A stretch of DNA of 64,000 nucleotides from Caldithrix abyssi DSM 13497. GTDB taxonomy: Bacteria; Calditrichota; Calditrichia; Calditrichales; Calditrichaceae. Positions 52,788-61,949 of the stretch are shown piece after piece. The translations under genes and the position numbers were made by a program. Below the pieces are notes generated by a model. It was not told where the DNA came from, made no database searches, and saw only the letters and a program-made list of their open reading frames with translations. The stretch lies in NCBI RefSeq assembly GCF_001886815.1, contig NZ_CP018099.1, forward strand, positions 1,176,501-1,240,500, written 5' to 3'. Within the stretch, counting starts at the first letter, position 1. Each line of letters starts with the position of its first letter.

Positions 52788-53855
52788 CTATATCATTCTC
52801 CCTATTTGATATTCTTTTTGATTAATCCAGACACTACGCATTCTGTTTAATAGTTTTCTGGCTATTTTGATGATCGCTTTCTGCTTTGGCATTCTTTTAA
52901 TATAGCTCACGTAACTTGAGGTTAAAGCCGGATCATTTTTTATAGCTACCCAGGCTGATTCAATAATTCTGAATTTTAAAAGTTTATTCTGACGATGATT
53001 AAGCCCTCGAACTCGAGTTCTATTACCTGACGATTTAAGAGATGGAATTAAGCCCACATAGGAAGCTAACTTATTCTCATTATCAAAACGACGAATATCC
53101 ATTATTTCCGCATAATAGGTAAAGGCCGTTATTAATCCAATACCTGGAATAGTACGTAATCGTTTAATCACTTGATGGTCAGCATAGTTTTTTCTGATTA
53201 ACTTTAAAGTAGCTAAAAGCTCTTTTCTTTTGGCTTTCATGTTTTTGATTAACTGATCCAAGTAATAACGATCTCCTTCATTCTTTAATTCCAGTTTTTC
53301 TAACCAATTAATTAATCGATTAGACCATCGACTCCCAACTTCAAAAGGAATCTCAACTCCCAGGTAATTTAAAAATGATTTTATCCGGAGTCTAATTTTC
53401 TTATTCTCATTACTCTGTAGTGCGTACAGTCTTGATATTTGGCGCGTGGCGCTTTGTTTAGGAGTAGGCACAAAAATTGCTTTGAGTGAGTTGTTTTCTA
53501 ATTCCCTTGCAAGCTTACGCGAATCAATAGCATCATCTTTGTAACTTTTTTCTTTATTGCTAATAGGTACATCGCCAGGACTGACCACTATGTTTTTGAT
53601 GCCTAATTCCGTCAGTTGGTGGTGAAGCCAATATCCACTAAATCCGGCTTCATAAACGGAGAAATAATGTCCTCCCTGATAATTTTTTTTCAAAAACTTT
53701 TGGAGTTGTTTTGCGTTTGGCTCCATGGTAAAGGTTTTCAACTGCATGCCGTTTAACCTAATTGTGATTGTCCAACTTTTTTTATGGACATCAATCCCAA
53801 TAAAAAAAACTTGTCCGTCAAACCTTAACTTATTACTTTGTAGTGATTGCTTCAT
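52788..53855 (-). CDS. IS110-family transposase (DEDD recombinase)
   Basis: 355 residues. N-terminal RuvC-like DEDD domain: FFIGIDVHKKSWT, FSVYEAGFSGYW, KDDAIDSRKLAREL. C-terminal Tnp domain: LRTIPGIGLITAFTYYAEI, FDNENKLASYVGLIPSLKSSGNR, with the conserved serine context SLKSSG. The IS110 enzymes are guided by a non-coding bridge RNA encoded next to the gene. Its Shine-Dalgarno AAGAAAGGA pairs with TCCTTTCTT in an upstream inverted repeat. The frame is intact. Confidence 0.92.
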   Translation of the reverse strand: MKQSLQSNKLRFDGQVFFIGIDVHKKSWTITIRLNGMQLKTFTMEPNAKQLQKFLKKNYQGGHYFSVYEAGFSGYWLHHQLTELGIKNIVVSPGDVPISNKEKSYKDDAIDSRKLARELENNSLKAIFVPTPKQSATRQISRLYALQSNENKKIRLRIKSFLNYLGVEIPFEVGSRWSNRLINWLEKLELKNEGDRYYLDQLIKNMKAKRKELLATLKLIRKNYADHQVIKRLRTIPGIGLITAFTYYAEIMDIRRFDNENKLASYVGLIPSLKSSGNRTRVRGLNHRQNKLLKFRIIESAWVAIKNDPALTSSYVSYIKRMPKQKAIIKIARKLLNRMRSVWINQKEYQIGRMI

Positions 53856-53858
53856 TTT

Positions 53859-53920
53859 GGCATCCTTTCTTGGTTAATTTAACGTTAAAAAAATTTCAAT
53901 TTAAAATAAGAAAGGATGCC
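53859..53920 (-). promoter_or_regulatory. Hairpin sequestering the transposase ribosome binding site
   Basis: Read on the minus strand: GGCATCCTTTCTT, about 36-base loop, AAGAAAGGATGCC, then AAAATG start. The stem of 13 bp covers the Shine-Dalgarno AAAGGA of the transposase gene. It should restrict translation initiation. Confidence 0.6.
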
Positions 53921-53950
53921 TTTTTTTGAAACGACCACCGTTACAGCTTT

Positions 53951-54087
53951 TTTTCCTTTTCTGGCTTTAATTAATTAACTTTTACTTTTTTGAACTTGTC
54001 AAGGGCTACCTTGATTAAGCGGCTTTTTTCTGCCCCTTGACAAGTTCAAAAAAGTAAATATCTTCTTTAAAAGCCAGAAAAGGAAAA
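53951..54087. repeat. 137-bp near-perfect inverted repeat after tamB
   Basis: Arms pair along most of the length: TTTTCCTTTTCTGGCTTTAA with its complement at 54067-54087, and TTACTTTTTTGAACTTGTCAA with a perfect complement at 54036-54058. The ~30-base centre holds GCGGCTTTTTTCTGCC. It is directly 3' of tamB on the transcribed strand, and could be a MITE or bidirectional terminator. Confidence 0.75.
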
Positions 54088-54177
54088 CTCGACATCTGCA
54101 CACCTCAGGTAATGCTTACTTTTAAACATAACACCTAATCAACTATTCAACCAATTCACCAACCATCCATTCATCCT

Positions 54178-57100
54178 TTAAAACGAATACTCCCAATTCA
54201 GGCCAAAGCGAATGCGCGTGTTGCCCCGCTCAGTTTTTTCGTAGTAGCTGTCCAGCGTCCAGTAGCGGTTAATACGGTATTGCAAACCGATCCGATTTCC
54301 CGCATCCCAGCTTAAGCGCGGCGCGGGGATGTTCTGCCCAAAGCGCGTGCGGTATTCCACATACAGATCGCTGGTCAGGTATTTGCCAAAGGCGATGGAG
54401 GCATCGCTTAACCCGTTATTCAGCTTGAAACGACTTAGATTCACCAGCGAGCCGCTGGCGTTAATCTCCACGCGATCCAGTCCGGTGAATTTTTCCGTGC
54501 TTCGTTCCACGGCTGTTAAAATTGAAGTGGTGGCTATCTTTTCCCCGATATCTCTTAACGCGGAATCGGGATTGGACTGCATGGTTGAAATATCCGCGCC
54601 CAGGGTCAGCAGCGAGATTTTATCAAAAACGGAAAGATTCAATTCGCGTCCGTTTTCAAAAACACGAATTTGTTGAGTTAGATTGCTGATGCTGCCGTTC
54701 AGAGCCAGTTCAAATTTTTTATTGCCCAGTTGTTTAACGGCAATAACGTCAATATCCGGATCGGCCGGTAACTTATTCTTGAAATCGATGGTTGCATTTT
54801 GCACAATAAAATTTTGATTCCAGGAGGCGTACTTGCCGCTGATGGCTTCCAGGCGTCCCAGAATGCGCGGTTCATCGGAAGGCGGTTCCATGGTGACCTG
54901 CAAATCTCCCATAAAAATAATTCTGAAATTATTGGCCAGATTCAAAGGCGAGCTGGTGACGGTGAAATTGCCCGGAATTTCGATATCCAGATTAAGCGCC
55001 AGAAACGGCGGCTCTGGTTTAATTACCTCTTCGTACAGGTAAACGCTGCGCGCCATCTGATCCAGGTCTACCTCAACCACGGCTTTGGGAATGTAAAGGT
55101 TGCCGGAAATCGTTAGGGTGTCCTGCCCCGTGATTTTAAGGTTATCCGTAGTGAGCAGAAGTTTGGCGCTTTGAATGAAATAATCGATGTAGAATTCATC
55201 CATCTTCAAAGCAAGGTCAAATTTAGGACGGAGAATATCCTGCAAATCGATGGTTCCTTTTGCGGTAAGGTAACCCTCCCGCAAGGAGCGTTTGGACCAG
55301 GGCAACAAAGAGCTCAAAAACCTCCACAGTCGCTCGATAAAGTCTTTTTCTTCCACCGAACGTGCGCTGAAGGTTTCGATATTTAAGACATGATTTTCGA
55401 TGGTCGCGTCAAAATCCACATTAACGATCGGGTCACGAACAATGGCGAGAAGTATCTGGCCGTTTTTTAAGGAGATTTGACCGCTGCGCACAGCGGGCTG
55501 TAGGGGCGTACCGTCCAGCTTCAAATCGACATGGTAAGTTCCCTGAATGGATTCCACCTCTTCGATTAAATTCCGCAAAAAGAAGATGTGGTTATCTTCG
55601 CTTTGCACATGAAGTTCAAAGGGCCGATTCAGAATATCGGCGTCAAAATCTACCAGAGAGAGCCGATAATCCTGGGTTCCGCTGATTTTAAGGGAGGTGC
55701 CCTGCAGCACAAGCGATAGACTATCCAAAATAATTTTTTGCCTGTCATAGCGAATCGACATACGCAATGAGTCGCCAGAAAATTCCTCAATGCGGAAATC
55801 ATCCAGCTTAAGGCGGCTTTTGATTTGCGGCGCATCGACTCTGCCGCTGATGGCGATATCTCCGGAAGTTAAACCGCCTAAACGACGAATGCCTTTTAGC
55901 AGCGGGGCGTAGTGCTTTAATTGTAAACGTTCCCAGTCGATAAAGAGGTCCACTTCGGTGTCTTCAAGTAGATTGAACTTTTTTTGTCGCAGGCCCAGCG
56001 AAAATTCGCCTTTTAGTCCCAGAAAGGTAGAATCTTTAGTCAACATAAAATCATTGACTGTAAAAAGGTCTTTGGCGTAGTACAAATCGCTGGAAAATCT
56101 TCCCATATAAATTTTTTGCAGAAAGAGACTGTCGGCCCACAGTTCGGACTGAATGCTTAAATCGGTAAAGGGCGTCAGAAGTTCAACAAAGCCGTTAATG
56201 CGTCCACGAAAATTCAGATTACTTTTTAAGAATTGTTCAAAGGGCGCGATTTCGAATTCATTAAACGTCAGGTAAGCCTGCAGGTCAGACAGCTCGAAGT
56301 TGTAAAAACCGTTGACGGATAATTCGGAATTCTGGGGGCCGGCCAGAGTAAAATTTTCCAGATTGATTTCATCCGGATTGGCGGTAATGGTCAGGGTATC
56401 CGTGGCCTTTAGCCAGTACGCTTCGTATTGAACTTTGAAAGGAAACAACTTAACGCTCAAACTGTCCAGCGATTCCTGCCAGTTGATGAACAGATTAGTC
56501 GAAAAATAATTCTGACGACTGAGAAATTTTAAATCGGTAATTTCTATTTTGTTACGAATCGTTTTAAGATTAAAGCTGACACGATCGATATGGAATTTAT
56601 CGATTCGCCCGCTTAAGATTTTGAATGAGCCGCCGCCCAGACGTTCCCTGTTCAATCCTTGAATAAAAACATTAAACTGAATGGTGTCCAGTTCAATCGA
56701 GGCGTAATTCAAGCGGGGGATGCTCAGATTGCCTGAGAAGTCGGGATTGTTCAAAGGGCCTTCCAGATGGATGCGCCCGTCCATGCGTCCTTTGAGATCG
56801 GCCAACCCCAGGTCACGCAAAGTGTGATTGAGGCGATTGTTAAAAGTAAAAAGATCAAAATTAATTTGAAGATCACGGTCCAGCGTACCTTGCAGCAAAA
56901 AGCGCGAACTATCGGCCACTTTGATAAAAGAGGGTTTGCCAATGTGGTAATTGCCTTGTGTGGCGGTAACGTTCAATCGTATGGAATCGATTTCAATGGT
57001 GTCCAGCGCACAATGGTAGAGATTGAGCCTGGCTTTACCGGTCAATTTTTTAAAATTGAGATTTTCGGCGTTCAGGGAAAGGTCTCCGTTGATGCGCGTG

Positions 57101-58203
57101 GGCGGTAAGGCAGGGGAAAGGAGGTTCAGGTTAACCTTTTTGAACGTGGCATCGCCGGTAATCTGTTTAAGCTGGTTCCAGTAAGCAAAAGCCGAAAGGC
57201 GCGCGAAATTGGCGTTTAACAGCAAGCGTTTCAAAAATATTTCACCGCGGTTGTAAGTTACATGAAAGGCCAGCGAATCCACACGTTGAGTCTGCCATTG
57301 CCCCTTCAGGTAACCCTGCAGGCCAAAATGAACGGGCATGCCGCTGAACGATAACTGGCCTTTAAGATGAGCCTGCGCTGGAATGGACTGGTTAAGCAGC
57401 GATTCAAATTCGCTGAAATCGATCTGGAATTCGGTTAAATTAAAATTCAGACCTTCCACAGGACTGAGCAATGCATTAAAAAAGAGATGCGAACGTGCGG
57501 TTTGAATTTCTCCCTGGTTAAGTGTGATGCCAGTGGAGTCGCCGTTAACCGTCAATGAAAACGATTTGAGCTGCAGGTTGCGCTGCGGCCAGTCGCCGGA
57601 AATATTGTCCAGCTTAAGGTAGATGTGATCCTTTTTCAGCTTAAGACGGGAAATATTAAGATGGATATTTTTTAGAATAACCGATGGCCCTTCCATGTGC
57701 AGCGATCCGGAGAGGATTTCAAGATTGTTGAGATGAATATCCGGCAGGCTGCCCAGTAAAGTCTTAACAGAGACATATTGTTGCCAGGATGCCAGCAAGG
57801 AATCGATATTTGCGGGCGACGTTTCGACTTCTTCAGCTCCGGAGGACGGCAGACGGATGTTCAGTTTTTCAAAAATGATTTTACTGATTTCCACGCGATT
57901 TTTTAACAAAGGTAAAAGACGGTACCGTACTTCTACATAGTTGCTTTTTAAAATCAGACTGTCTTGCGTTATGATTTGCAGCCCCTTGAGGCGGATGTTG
58001 TTAAACAGGCTGCCTTCCAGCGATTGGTAGTGTACCGTGGCATGGGGACGCAATTGATGGTTCAGAAAATCTCTGGTCAGGTCTGAAATAAGAGAAGCCT
58101 GCCAGAGTAAAAAAGAAAGAGCGGCGCCCAAAACAGCCACGAAAAGCAGCGCCCACAAAGCGACTTTTTTAGTAATGGCCAACCACTTTTTTTGTTTTTT
58201 CAT
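54178..58203 (-). CDS. tamB: TamB-like translocation and assembly module protein
   Basis: 1341 residues. An N-terminal membrane anchor (VALWALLFVAVLGAALSFLLW) is followed by RPHATVHYQSLEGSLFNNIRLKGLQI, the AsmA/TamB start pattern. The long middle is a succession of beta-strand repeats (for example LDRDLQINFDLF, LKLDGTPLQPAVRSGQISLKNGQI), forming the beta-taco groove. The C-terminal DUF490 domain (~1000-1341) contains IRIFMGDLQVTMEPPSDEPRILGRLEAISGKY-like and ends ...RIRFGLNWEYSF. It spans the periplasm and works with TamA. tamA is encoded downstream on the same strand, behind an insertion. Confidence 0.93.
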   Translation of the reverse strand: MKKQKKWLAITKKVALWALLFVAVLGAALSFLLWQASLISDLTRDFLNHQLRPHATVHYQSLEGSLFNNIRLKGLQIITQDSLILKSNYVEVRYRLLPLLKNRVEISKIIFEKLNIRLPSSGAEEVETSPANIDSLLASWQQYVSVKTLLGSLPDIHLNNLEILSGSLHMEGPSVILKNIHLNISRLKLKKDHIYLKLDNISGDWPQRNLQLKSFSLTVNGDSTGITLNQGEIQTARSHLFFNALLSPVEGLNFNLTEFQIDFSEFESLLNQSIPAQAHLKGQLSFSGMPVHFGLQGYLKGQWQTQRVDSLAFHVTYNRGEIFLKRLLLNANFARLSAFAYWNQLKQITGDATFKKVNLNLLSPALPPTRINGDLSLNAENLNFKKLTGKARLNLYHCALDTIEIDSIRLNVTATQGNYHIGKPSFIKVADSSRFLLQGTLDRDLQINFDLFTFNNRLNHTLRDLGLADLKGRMDGRIHLEGPLNNPDFSGNLSIPRLNYASIELDTIQFNVFIQGLNRERLGGGSFKILSGRIDKFHIDRVSFNLKTIRNKIEITDLKFLSRQNYFSTNLFINWQESLDSLSVKLFPFKVQYEAYWLKATDTLTITANPDEINLENFTLAGPQNSELSVNGFYNFELSDLQAYLTFNEFEIAPFEQFLKSNLNFRGRINGFVELLTPFTDLSIQSELWADSLFLQKIYMGRFSSDLYYAKDLFTVNDFMLTKDSTFLGLKGEFSLGLRQKKFNLLEDTEVDLFIDWERLQLKHYAPLLKGIRRLGGLTSGDIAISGRVDAPQIKSRLKLDDFRIEEFSGDSLRMSIRYDRQKIILDSLSLVLQGTSLKISGTQDYRLSLVDFDADILNRPFELHVQSEDNHIFFLRNLIEEVESIQGTYHVDLKLDGTPLQPAVRSGQISLKNGQILLAIVRDPIVNVDFDATIENHVLNIETFSARSVEEKDFIERLWRFLSSLLPWSKRSLREGYLTAKGTIDLQDILRPKFDLALKMDEFYIDYFIQSAKLLLTTDNLKITGQDTLTISGNLYIPKAVVEVDLDQMARSVYLYEEVIKPEPPFLALNLDIEIPGNFTVTSSPLNLANNFRIIFMGDLQVTMEPPSDEPRILGRLEAISGKYASWNQNFIVQNATIDFKNKLPADPDIDVIAVKQLGNKKFELALNGSISNLTQQIRVFENGRELNLSVFDKISLLTLGADISTMQSNPDSALRDIGEKIATTSILTAVERSTEKFTGLDRVEINASGSLVNLSRFKLNNGLSDASIAFGKYLTSDLYVEYRTRFGQNIPAPRLSWDAGNRIGLQYRINRYWTLDSYYEKTERGNTRIRFGLNWEYSF

Positions 58204-58392
58204 GAATTACCGTTCAATATTTTGTTTTAATTTAAGTTATCGGCTGGTTAAAGTAAAGTATTAAAAATCTTCGTTTAAAACACGTTTTGCGTTTCGTTGC
58301 GAGAAAGGCGTTGGCTTAGAAATGAAAAACCTTCGGATGAGAACCGCTCGTTGAGTCGTCCCTTAACCGCTCCCTGAGTGAAGCCCAAGGGA

Positions 58393-58452
58393 GCGCAGTC
58401 GAAGGCTTGCCCTGAGCGCAGTCGAAGGCTTGCCCTGAGCGCAGTCGAAGGG
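58393..58452. repeat. 23-bp tandem repeat, 2.6 units
   Basis: GCGCAGTCGAAGGCTTGCCCTGA units at 58393, 58416 and 58439, followed by a run of nine G. A CCTGAGTGAAGTCGAAGG relative is at 60211. Confidence 0.85.
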
Positions 58453-58492
58453 GGGGGGAGCGGGAGCAACAAAGAAGTAAATAAATTTTCGT

Positions 58493-58617
58493 CTCCCGCC
58501 GGGGGTATCCTCAAAATGACAACGCCGCCGCTGGCTTTGGTACGTTCTGCCAGAGCGGGGAAACTTAGCCACCGGGAAAATCCCGCTCTCCCGTAAACTC
58601 CTAAACCGCTAAACTAA
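58493..58617. repeat. Direct repeat flanking the second PorV-like gene, left copy
   Basis: Matches 60261-60383 over about 125 bases, including AACGCCGCCGCTGGCTTTGG and TACGTTCTGCC-GAGCGGG. Confidence 0.85.
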
Positions 58618-58686
58618 TAAACCCTTCCCAATCGACAGGCCGGCGCCAGAAATGGCTTTTAACGACGCTTACGCCTCCGGCTTTAA

Positions 58687-59952
58687 TTAAAACAACCCTC
58701 TCAATGTTAGCGTCAATCCTTTAAATTCTGTGCCGTTTAACGGATGGGAAGTTTCCGTGCTGGAATACTTACTCCAAACGTAAGAAACAGACAACTTGTT
58801 TAACAATTCTTTTAAAATTAGATGATCAATCCGTGCGGAAAAAATTTTACCGATGCCCGTGGAGCTAATCTGGATGCCCTGCGTTTTAATGTAAGGATGA
58901 TAACCGCTTCCACGAAAATATCCGAAACTAAATTCAATGAATTCGAGCAATTGAAAGCGATAGCCCTGATAAATCGTAATGTATTGGTCGTATTTGCCCA
59001 GTAAAACATGATCTTTAAAGTTAATTTTACCCGGGAAAGCCACATAGTTCCAGGATTCGTCCGCCTTGAGTTCGATCAATAAATTTCGGGCTTCGGCAGA
59101 CCAATCCGCTTTGATAAGTCTTAAACGCGTATCCCATACATGCCCATCCAGTCCCATGGAAAGACCGTAACCGATCGCTGCGGTGCGCGGGAAAGGAGCC
59201 GCCTGATTTTCATATATATAGTGCATCTCATCGCCCACATTGAGAACAGAAAATCCGAAAGACAGATCGAAAAACGGTTGCACCTGCCCCAGGGAAGAGC
59301 ACGAAAAACCTTTTACATTTAGCAGGTCTGTGGCGGGTATGATCAGTAAAAAACCATAATCGATGGTTCTTGCGCTGCGATCTTTCTTTTGATCTTCGAT
59401 TCCCACATTTGTGGGATATAAATTGGTCTTAATGTTCTTTAAAGCGAATCCCATATTGAACTTGATATACCAGTCCAGCCCCATGCCAAAACTGAATTGC
59501 TGGTAGGTCTCATCGGAGTGAAACGTGCCCAATTGGTTGCCTGCTTCATCCGTCCAGATATTATTACCCAGATCGAGTGTGGATTTAACAAAACCAGCTG
59601 CAAAGCTGAGAGAAACGTCCCGTAAAATTTTATCGGAACTATAACCAAAGGCAGCGGCAGTGCTACTGAAAGTGAAATCAGAGAAAGTGAATTGCGGCAG
59701 CCAGCGCGTCTTTTGGGGATAAAATTGGACGGCAAAATTGTTCTGCCGCGCAAATGTGGCCAGTTGAGCGGGATTAAAAAATTGCCCGAACGGATCGGCG
59801 GTGGGCAAAGCGGTAAACGCGCCAGCCATGCCGTTAAGATGTGGCGCGGGATGGATGGTCACAAAGGGAACCGCTGTACTACCCTGAGCAAAACTTACAG
59901 ACGAGCTGCAAAACATCAAGGAAACGAGCCATACACAGAGCCATCTTTTCAT
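58687..59952 (-). CDS. PorV/PorQ-like outer-membrane beta-barrel protein
   Basis: 421 residues with signal peptide (LVSLMFCSSSVSFAQG). The mature start has TAVPFVTIHPAPHLNGMAGAFTALPTADPFGQFFNPAQLA, a variant of the PorV GMGGAF...NPA pattern. Strand-like segments run to the C-terminus, which ends LTLTLRGLF. Function in substrate shuttling or as a generic porin is undecided. AGGAG is 7-12 bases before the ATG. It is flanked by two copies of a 125-bp direct repeat. Confidence 0.75.
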   Translation of the reverse strand: MKRWLCVWLVSLMFCSSSVSFAQGSTAVPFVTIHPAPHLNGMAGAFTALPTADPFGQFFNPAQLATFARQNNFAVQFYPQKTRWLPQFTFSDFTFSSTAAAFGYSSDKILRDVSLSFAAGFVKSTLDLGNNIWTDEAGNQLGTFHSDETYQQFSFGMGLDWYIKFNMGFALKNIKTNLYPTNVGIEDQKKDRSARTIDYGFLLIIPATDLLNVKGFSCSSLGQVQPFFDLSFGFSVLNVGDEMHYIYENQAAPFPRTAAIGYGLSMGLDGHVWDTRLRLIKADWSAEARNLLIELKADESWNYVAFPGKINFKDHVLLGKYDQYITIYQGYRFQLLEFIEFSFGYFRGSGYHPYIKTQGIQISSTGIGKIFSARIDHLILKELLNKLSVSYVWSKYSSTETSHPLNGTEFKGLTLTLRGLF

Positions 59953-60260
59953 TCTTTTTTTCTCCTGATAATTTTAAGATACCTGTGAAATTTATCGGGA
60001 TGTTTACGTTTTATTGTCTCATAACAAGTTTTTTGAAATACTACCAACGGCTTAAAAAAAGCATCCATTTCGGACGCACAACATTTTAAAGCTGCGACCG
60101 GTTTATAAAAAATAAGAAAAAAGAGAAAATCTTCAAAGAAAATATTCTGGTTCCTGCAAAAACGGGGCAAGCTAACAGCCTGTGCACATATTTAGAGAAG
60201 CCTGACTGTCATCCTGAGTGAAGTCGAAGGGGAGAGTGAATAAGTAATAAGATTTCTCGT

Positions 60261-60383
60261 CTCCCGGCGGGGGGAACCTTGAAATGACAACGCCGCCGCT
60301 GGCTTTGGTACGTTCTGCCGGAGCGGGAAAACTCAGCCACCGGGGAAATCCCGCTCTCCCCTGAACTCCTAAACCACTAAACC
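60261..60383. repeat. Direct repeat flanking the second PorV-like gene, right copy
   Basis: Same sequence and orientation as 58493-58617. Scattered substitutions distinguish them. Confidence 0.85.
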
Positions 60384-60393
60384 AAGGCAGCTA

Positions 60394-60650
60394 AGCCGCA
60401 ACCAAAAACATTTACGCAGGGATTTAAGCAACCACAGAGCGCACAGAGAAGTCACAAAGGGCGCAAAGAATGTTAAAAGTTAAAAAAATACATTGTCTTT
60501 GACTTTTGGGACAGCCCCAAGAGGAATTAGTTATTTCCAGCGGTGTAAGTGATTTCTGCGCTGGTCAGTTTCGTGCAAAGGCGAGAAGAGGAATGACAGG
60601 CCGCGTCCATTCAATCACTACAGGGGAACAAAAATTTTAGCAGGCTAAAA
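60394..60650 (+). repeat. Dispersed degenerate repeat related to 25134-25517
   Basis: Carries AGCCGCAACCAAAAAC, GGGCGCAAAGAATGTTAAA, TTTCCAGCGGTGTAAGTGATT and GCAAAGGCGAGAAGAGGAAT in the same order as the earlier region. Confidence 0.7.
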
Positions 60651-60798
60651 CTTTACACCTTATTAAAAAAAATTACAGATATGAGGAATAGAGGAATATT
60701 AAATTTTAATTTTTGGTTAAAAATCGTTAATATTGGCTCAATGGCAAGATGAGGTTGAGCATTTTAAGTAAATCCCAACATTAAATCAAGGAGAAGAA

Positions 60799-61629
60799 AT
60801 GAAACAAAAAATGACTTTGTTTGCCCTGGCAACCATATTAATCTTTTTTGTGGCCTGTAATGAAAATCAAAATAAGATGAACGAAAAGGCGCAAAAAAGT
60901 AAAACAGAGCAGACGAACAATAAGGAAATGAAAAAAGATTGCGACGATGTGCACTGGACACACCACAGCGGAGAAACAGGTCCTGAAAACTGGAAAAATC
61001 TTTGCGATGGATTTGCTGACTGCGGCGGTAGTTCACAATCACCTGTTGATATTATTACAGCCGATGTGGTTGAAGGAAAAGAATTGGCCGCCCCGATATT
61101 CAAATACGGAAAATCGAAAGTTGACATCATCAACAACTCGCACACGGTTCAATTTAACATTAGCGGAGAAAATACGGTAAATTTAAACGGTAAAACATAT
61201 AAACTATTGCAGTTCCATTATCATGCTTTGAGCGAGCATACAATTGATGGTAAACATTTTCCCATTGAAGTGCATTTTGTCCATAAGCATTCCGATACGG
61301 ATTTTGCCGTTATTGGCTTCATGTTTGTGGAAGGTCAGGAATATGATTTATTTAGCAAATATTTAGATAAGTTTCCCACGAGTAAAGGGGAATATAAGTC
61401 CGATGATACGATCGATTTGCTAAGTCTGTTGCCGGAGAATAAGAGTTATTACTATTACAGCGGCTCCCTCACAACGCCTCCCTGTACCGAAGTGGTGAGC
61501 TGGTATGTGCTAAAAAATCCGGTCGAAGCCTCTAAAAAGCAGATTGAAGCGTTTTCAAAAATCCTGAATAATAATTACAGACCCGTACAGCCTCTTAATA
61601 ATCGAAAAATAGAAATATTCAGGCAATAG
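60799..61629 (+). CDS. Alpha-class carbonic anhydrase lipoprotein
   Basis: 276 residues with lipobox FVAC (Cys20) and a charged linker (~21-48). The alpha-CA domain has WTHHSGETGPENW, GGSSQSPVDI, the zinc site FHYHALSEHTIDGKHFPIEVHFVHKH (two His in the first strand, one in EVHFVH), and YYYSGSLTTPPCTEVVSWYVL with the threonine gate. It interconverts CO2 and bicarbonate. The two cysteines C-DGFAD-C before the QSPVDI motif may add a disulfide. It is outside the cytoplasm, probably on the periplasmic or outer surface. GGAG precedes the ATG. Confidence 0.93.
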   Translation: MKQKMTLFALATILIFFVACNENQNKMNEKAQKSKTEQTNNKEMKKDCDDVHWTHHSGETGPENWKNLCDGFADCGGSSQSPVDIITADVVEGKELAAPIFKYGKSKVDIINNSHTVQFNISGENTVNLNGKTYKLLQFHYHALSEHTIDGKHFPIEVHFVHKHSDTDFAVIGFMFVEGQEYDLFSKYLDKFPTSKGEYKSDDTIDLLSLLPENKSYYYYSGSLTTPPCTEVVSWYVLKNPVEASKKQIEAFSKILNNNYRPVQPLNNRKIEIFRQ

Positions 61630-61681
61630 CTCAAAAGACTTCTTTTTGAAGAAGAAGTTTGCTGCAAACTCTCATTTTATA

Positions 61682-61725
61682 GGGATGACGCCCTATAAAA
61701 GATGGCGTCATCCTTAATTAAAAAA
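61682..61725 (+). terminator. Stem-loop after the carbonic anhydrase gene
   Basis: Perfect 10-bp stem GGATGACGCC / GGCGTCATCC with an 11-base loop. The tail TTAATTAAAA is weak in T, so terminator function is probable but not certain. Confidence 0.5.
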
Positions 61726-61949
61726 GAAATTACCTGCTTGTTCGAAGAATAAGCACACTTCCCTGAAAAGCTTCAGCGCTTTAGCGTGCGAAAATTTTTA
61801 TTAATGCGTAATGAAATACTTCTGCAACGATAGAGTATAATCGTCACCGATCAATCTCAAAAACTGTAATCCGTTCAAATACTTCCTTCAAAAAATGTAA
61901 TACATTAGCGTGCGAAAATTTTTGTGCTGTTTTAAAAACTCATCCCCCA
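61726..61949. other. Intergenic sequence
   Basis: Two GCGTGCGAAAATTTTT phrases (61793 and 61911) form an imperfect direct repeat. No gene seen. Confidence 0.5.

Larger units (their letters stand above)
52411..53920 (-). mobile_element. IS110-family insertion sequence with inverted ends
   Basis: The transposase gene lies between GGCATCCCTTCTTATTTT at 52411-52428 and its near-perfect inverted copy at 53903-53920 (one mismatch in 18). Most IS110 elements have no terminal repeats but the IS1111 group has subterminal ones. A MITE-like palindrome (52465-52599) is inside. Boundaries are tentative. It sits between tamB and tamA. Confidence 0.55.
58204..58686. other. Intergenic region upstream of tamB
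   Basis: Holds a 23-bp tandem repeat (58393-58452) and one copy of a direct repeat (58493-58617). No supported gene. Confidence 0.5.
59953..60798. other. Repeat-filled intergenic region
   Basis: No supported gene over 846 bases. Contains the right copy of the direct repeat (60261-60383), a degenerate repeat shared with 25134-25517, and a half MITE end (TTTGACTTTTGGGACAGCCCC near 60499). Confidence 0.6.

Noticed and set aside
52635-52850. 71-codon frame at the 3' side of the IS110 gene
   Set aside because: It overlaps the end of the transposase gene on the other strand and lies inside the tentative IS; more likely non-coding end or RNA region.
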